Positions 61,206 through 62,532 of a DNA stretch of 62,532 bases are shown one piece after another; positions within the stretch are counted from its first letter, which is position 1, and the number at the start of each line of letters is the position of its first letter. This DNA comes from an uncultured Alphaproteobacteria bacterium. GTDB taxonomy: Bacteria; Pseudomonadota; Alphaproteobacteria; RF32; CAG-239. Where the stretch lies: the NCBI GenBank assembly GCA_910587405.1, contig CAJUKS010000010.1, forward strand, positions 1 to 62,532, in the 5' to 3' direction. The notes under the pieces were generated by a model. It did not search any database and had not been told where the DNA came from. It worked only from the letters and a program-made list of their open reading frames with translations. The position numbers were made by a program, and so were the translations under genes.

Positions 61206-62483
61206 ATGGATAAGGCTAACCAAAATAAGGAAACCGTGCCGGATCAGCCAGTCGAAATCGTTAACACCGCCGAGGCACTGGAAAATCTGATTGTCCGGGT
61301 CAAACGGGCGCAGAAAGAATTTGCAACCTTTTCGCAGGAGCAGGTAAACGCCATTTTCAAGGCCGCTGCCGCTGCTGCCGACAAAGCGCGGATTCCGCTG
61401 GCCAAAATGGCGGTGGAAGATACCGGAATGGGCATTGTGGAAGACAAAATAATCAAAAACCATTTTGCTTCCGAATATATTTATAACAAATACAAAAACG
61501 AAAAGACCTGCGGCGTCATCAAGGCAGACCGTACCAACGGCATCAAAATCGTTGCCGAACCGCTGGGCGTGATTGCCGGGGTTGTGCCGACCACCAACCC
61601 GACTTCTACCGCGGTTTTTAAGTCACTGATCTGTTTAAAAACCCGCAACGCCATTATCTTTTCGCCTCATCCGCGTGCCAAAAAGTCCACCATTGCGGCG
61701 GCGCGTCTGATTCGCGACGCCGCTGTGGCAGCAGGGGCGCCGAAAGATATCATTGCCTGGATTGACGAACCGACGCTGGAGCTTTCCCACCTCTTGATGA
61801 CGCATCCTCTGATTGATTCGATTTTGGCCACCGGCGGTCCGGGAATGGTCAAAGCGGCTTATTCCAGCGGCAAACCGGCGCTCGGTGTCGGCGCGGGCAA
61901 CACGCCGGCGGTGATTGACGAAACCGCCGATGTCGAAATGGCCGTTTCTTACATCCTGATGTCCAAAACCTTTGACAACGGCATGATTTGCGCTTCCGAA
62001 CAGTCGGTGATTGCGGTAAAAGAGGTTTACGATCAGGTCAAAAAAGAGTTGGAATTTCGGGGCGCTTATATTCTTAATCAACAAGAAGCCGAGCAGTTGT
62101 CAAAAATCATTCTTACCGAAAAGATGACGGTTAATGCCGATATTGTCGGCCAAAGCGCCGCCACCATTGCCAAACTGGCCGGGTTTGAAGTTCCGCCGCA
62201 TGCCAAGGTGTTGGTCAGCGAACAGACTTCGACCGATCGTACCAACCCGTTTGCTCATGAAAAACTGTCACCAATTTTGGCTTTGTATAAAGCGGACAAT
62301 TTCGAACAGGCAACCGATATGGCATTAGAACTGGTCAATTTGGGCGGGGTGGGGCACACTTCGGTTTTGTATACCGACAGCCGTTCTCAGGAACGAATCA
62401 ACTTTTTTGCCACCAAATTGCCGACCGGACGTTTGTTGATTAATTCGCCGTCGTCTCAAGGCGGTATCGGCGATTTGTTGTAA
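61206..62483 (+). CDS. adhE: AdhE-type CoA-acylating aldehyde dehydrogenase, truncated
   Basis: The protein follows the N-terminal half of bifunctional AdhE (acetyl-CoA to acetaldehyde to ethanol): EPLGVIAGVVPTTNPTSTA, TGGPGMVKAAYSSGKPALG, the catalytic Cys in NGMICASEQSVI and SSQGGIGDL near the end. In AdhE this last motif continues YNFKLAPSLTLGCGSWGG and then into the iron alcohol dehydrogenase domain, but here TAA follows directly. The gene thus stops inside the aldehyde-dehydrogenase fold, a few bases before a hairpin that resembles an insertion-sequence end. ATG 61206 with GGGAGA upstream is the start. Whether the 425-residue product is functional is doubtful. Confidence 0.85.
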   Translation: MDKANQNKETVPDQPVEIVNTAEALENLIVRVKRAQKEFATFSQEQVNAIFKAAAAAADKARIPLAKMAVEDTGMGIVEDKIIKNHFASEYIYNKYKNEKTCGVIKADRTNGIKIVAEPLGVIAGVVPTTNPTSTAVFKSLICLKTRNAIIFSPHPRAKKSTIAAARLIRDAAVAAGAPKDIIAWIDEPTLELSHLLMTHPLIDSILATGGPGMVKAAYSSGKPALGVGAGNTPAVIDETADVEMAVSYILMSKTFDNGMICASEQSVIAVKEVYDQVKKELEFRGAYILNQQEAEQLSKIILTEKMTVNADIVGQSAATIAKLAGFEVPPHAKVLVSEQTSTDRTNPFAHEKLSPILALYKADNFEQATDMALELVNLGGVGHTSVLYTDSRSQERINFFATKLPTGRLLINSPSSQGGIGDLL

Positions 62484-62487
62484 TATG

Positions 62488-62532
62488 AAAACCACGCGTT
62501 AGACGCGTGGTTCTAAAGAGCTTATAGCTTTG
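62488..62532. mobile_element. Possible IS200/IS605-type end (partial, at window edge)
   Basis: A perfect 10-bp stem (62490-62499 with 62503-62512, loop TAG) is followed by TCTAAAGAGCTTATAGCTTT. Subterminal hairpins of this kind mark IS200/IS605-family ends, which insert without target duplication. The window ends before any transposase gene would be seen, so this is only a suggestion. Confidence 0.4.

Overview
The window reads as a chromosomal segment of an alphaproteobacterium with moderate GC, probably a host-associated or gut lineage with a reduced genome; that placement is inference. The evidence for the class is gene content and order: a dusB-trkA-hfq-hflX run, a ChpT-type histidine phosphotransferase, TrmFO, plsY-dprA-topA, pyrH-frr-uppS-cdsA-rseP-bamA-lpxD-fabZ, and an alphaproteobacterial LexA box (GTTC-N7-GTTC) in front of recA. 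LpxD, BamA and FabZ show a Gram-negative, lipid A-making envelope, and MurE carries the meso-diaminopimelate motif DNPR.

Layout. 1-9.4 kb: a giant membrane-anchored coiled-coil protein, then dusB-trkA-hfq-hflX (the ntrBC/ntrYX genes usual inside this operon are absent), a small lipoprotein and a hemolysin III-type membrane protein. 9.4-14.6 kb: murE and the first of two large paralogous autotransporters. 14.6-21.1 kb: minus-strand topA-dprA-plsY and a prolyl-tRNA synthetase of the archaeal/eukaryotic type. 21.2-24.7 kb: a small secreted protein, a cold-shock protein, and clpP-clpX followed immediately by a predicted protein-glutaminase-like enzyme. 24.8-30.5 kb: chpT with a secreted partner gene, trmFO, a squalene/phytoene-synthase-like protein with altered Asp motifs, elbB and a 1-Cys peroxiredoxin. 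30.6-38.4 kb: the translation, lipid and outer-membrane operon pyrH to fabZ. 38.5-49.1 kb: a secreted protein, an ABC-2 exporter, a small outer-membrane barrel with an apparent AUA start, tRNA-Ser(GCT), a DEAD-box helicase, a SulP transporter, recA and an HD-domain hydrolase. 49.1-52.8 kb: the second autotransporter, inverted relative to the first. 53-57.5 kb: accC-accB, two small secreted proteins and a membrane protein with a GH24 lysozyme-like domain. 57.6-62.5 kb: a 640-residue protein with a hydrolase-like HCHG motif, tRNA-Phe(GAA) with a duplicated 3' end, a methyltransferase gene interrupted by a run of 10 G, and an AdhE-type aldehyde dehydrogenase truncated next to a hairpin resembling an IS200/IS605 end.

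Most genes are housekeeping, in compact operons separated by clear intrinsic terminators. The accessory interest lies in surface variation: two autotransporters with shared 3' ends, differing repeat counts and matching GATC-centred palindromes upstream, and a probable phase-variable methyltransferase beside a tRNA integration scar. A second theme is predicted enzymes of unusual type: a cytoplasmic protein glutaminase beside ClpXP, a membrane-tethered muramidase-like protein, and a Cys-nucleophile hydrolase-like protein.

All functions come from reading translations and motifs by eye; no database search was run.
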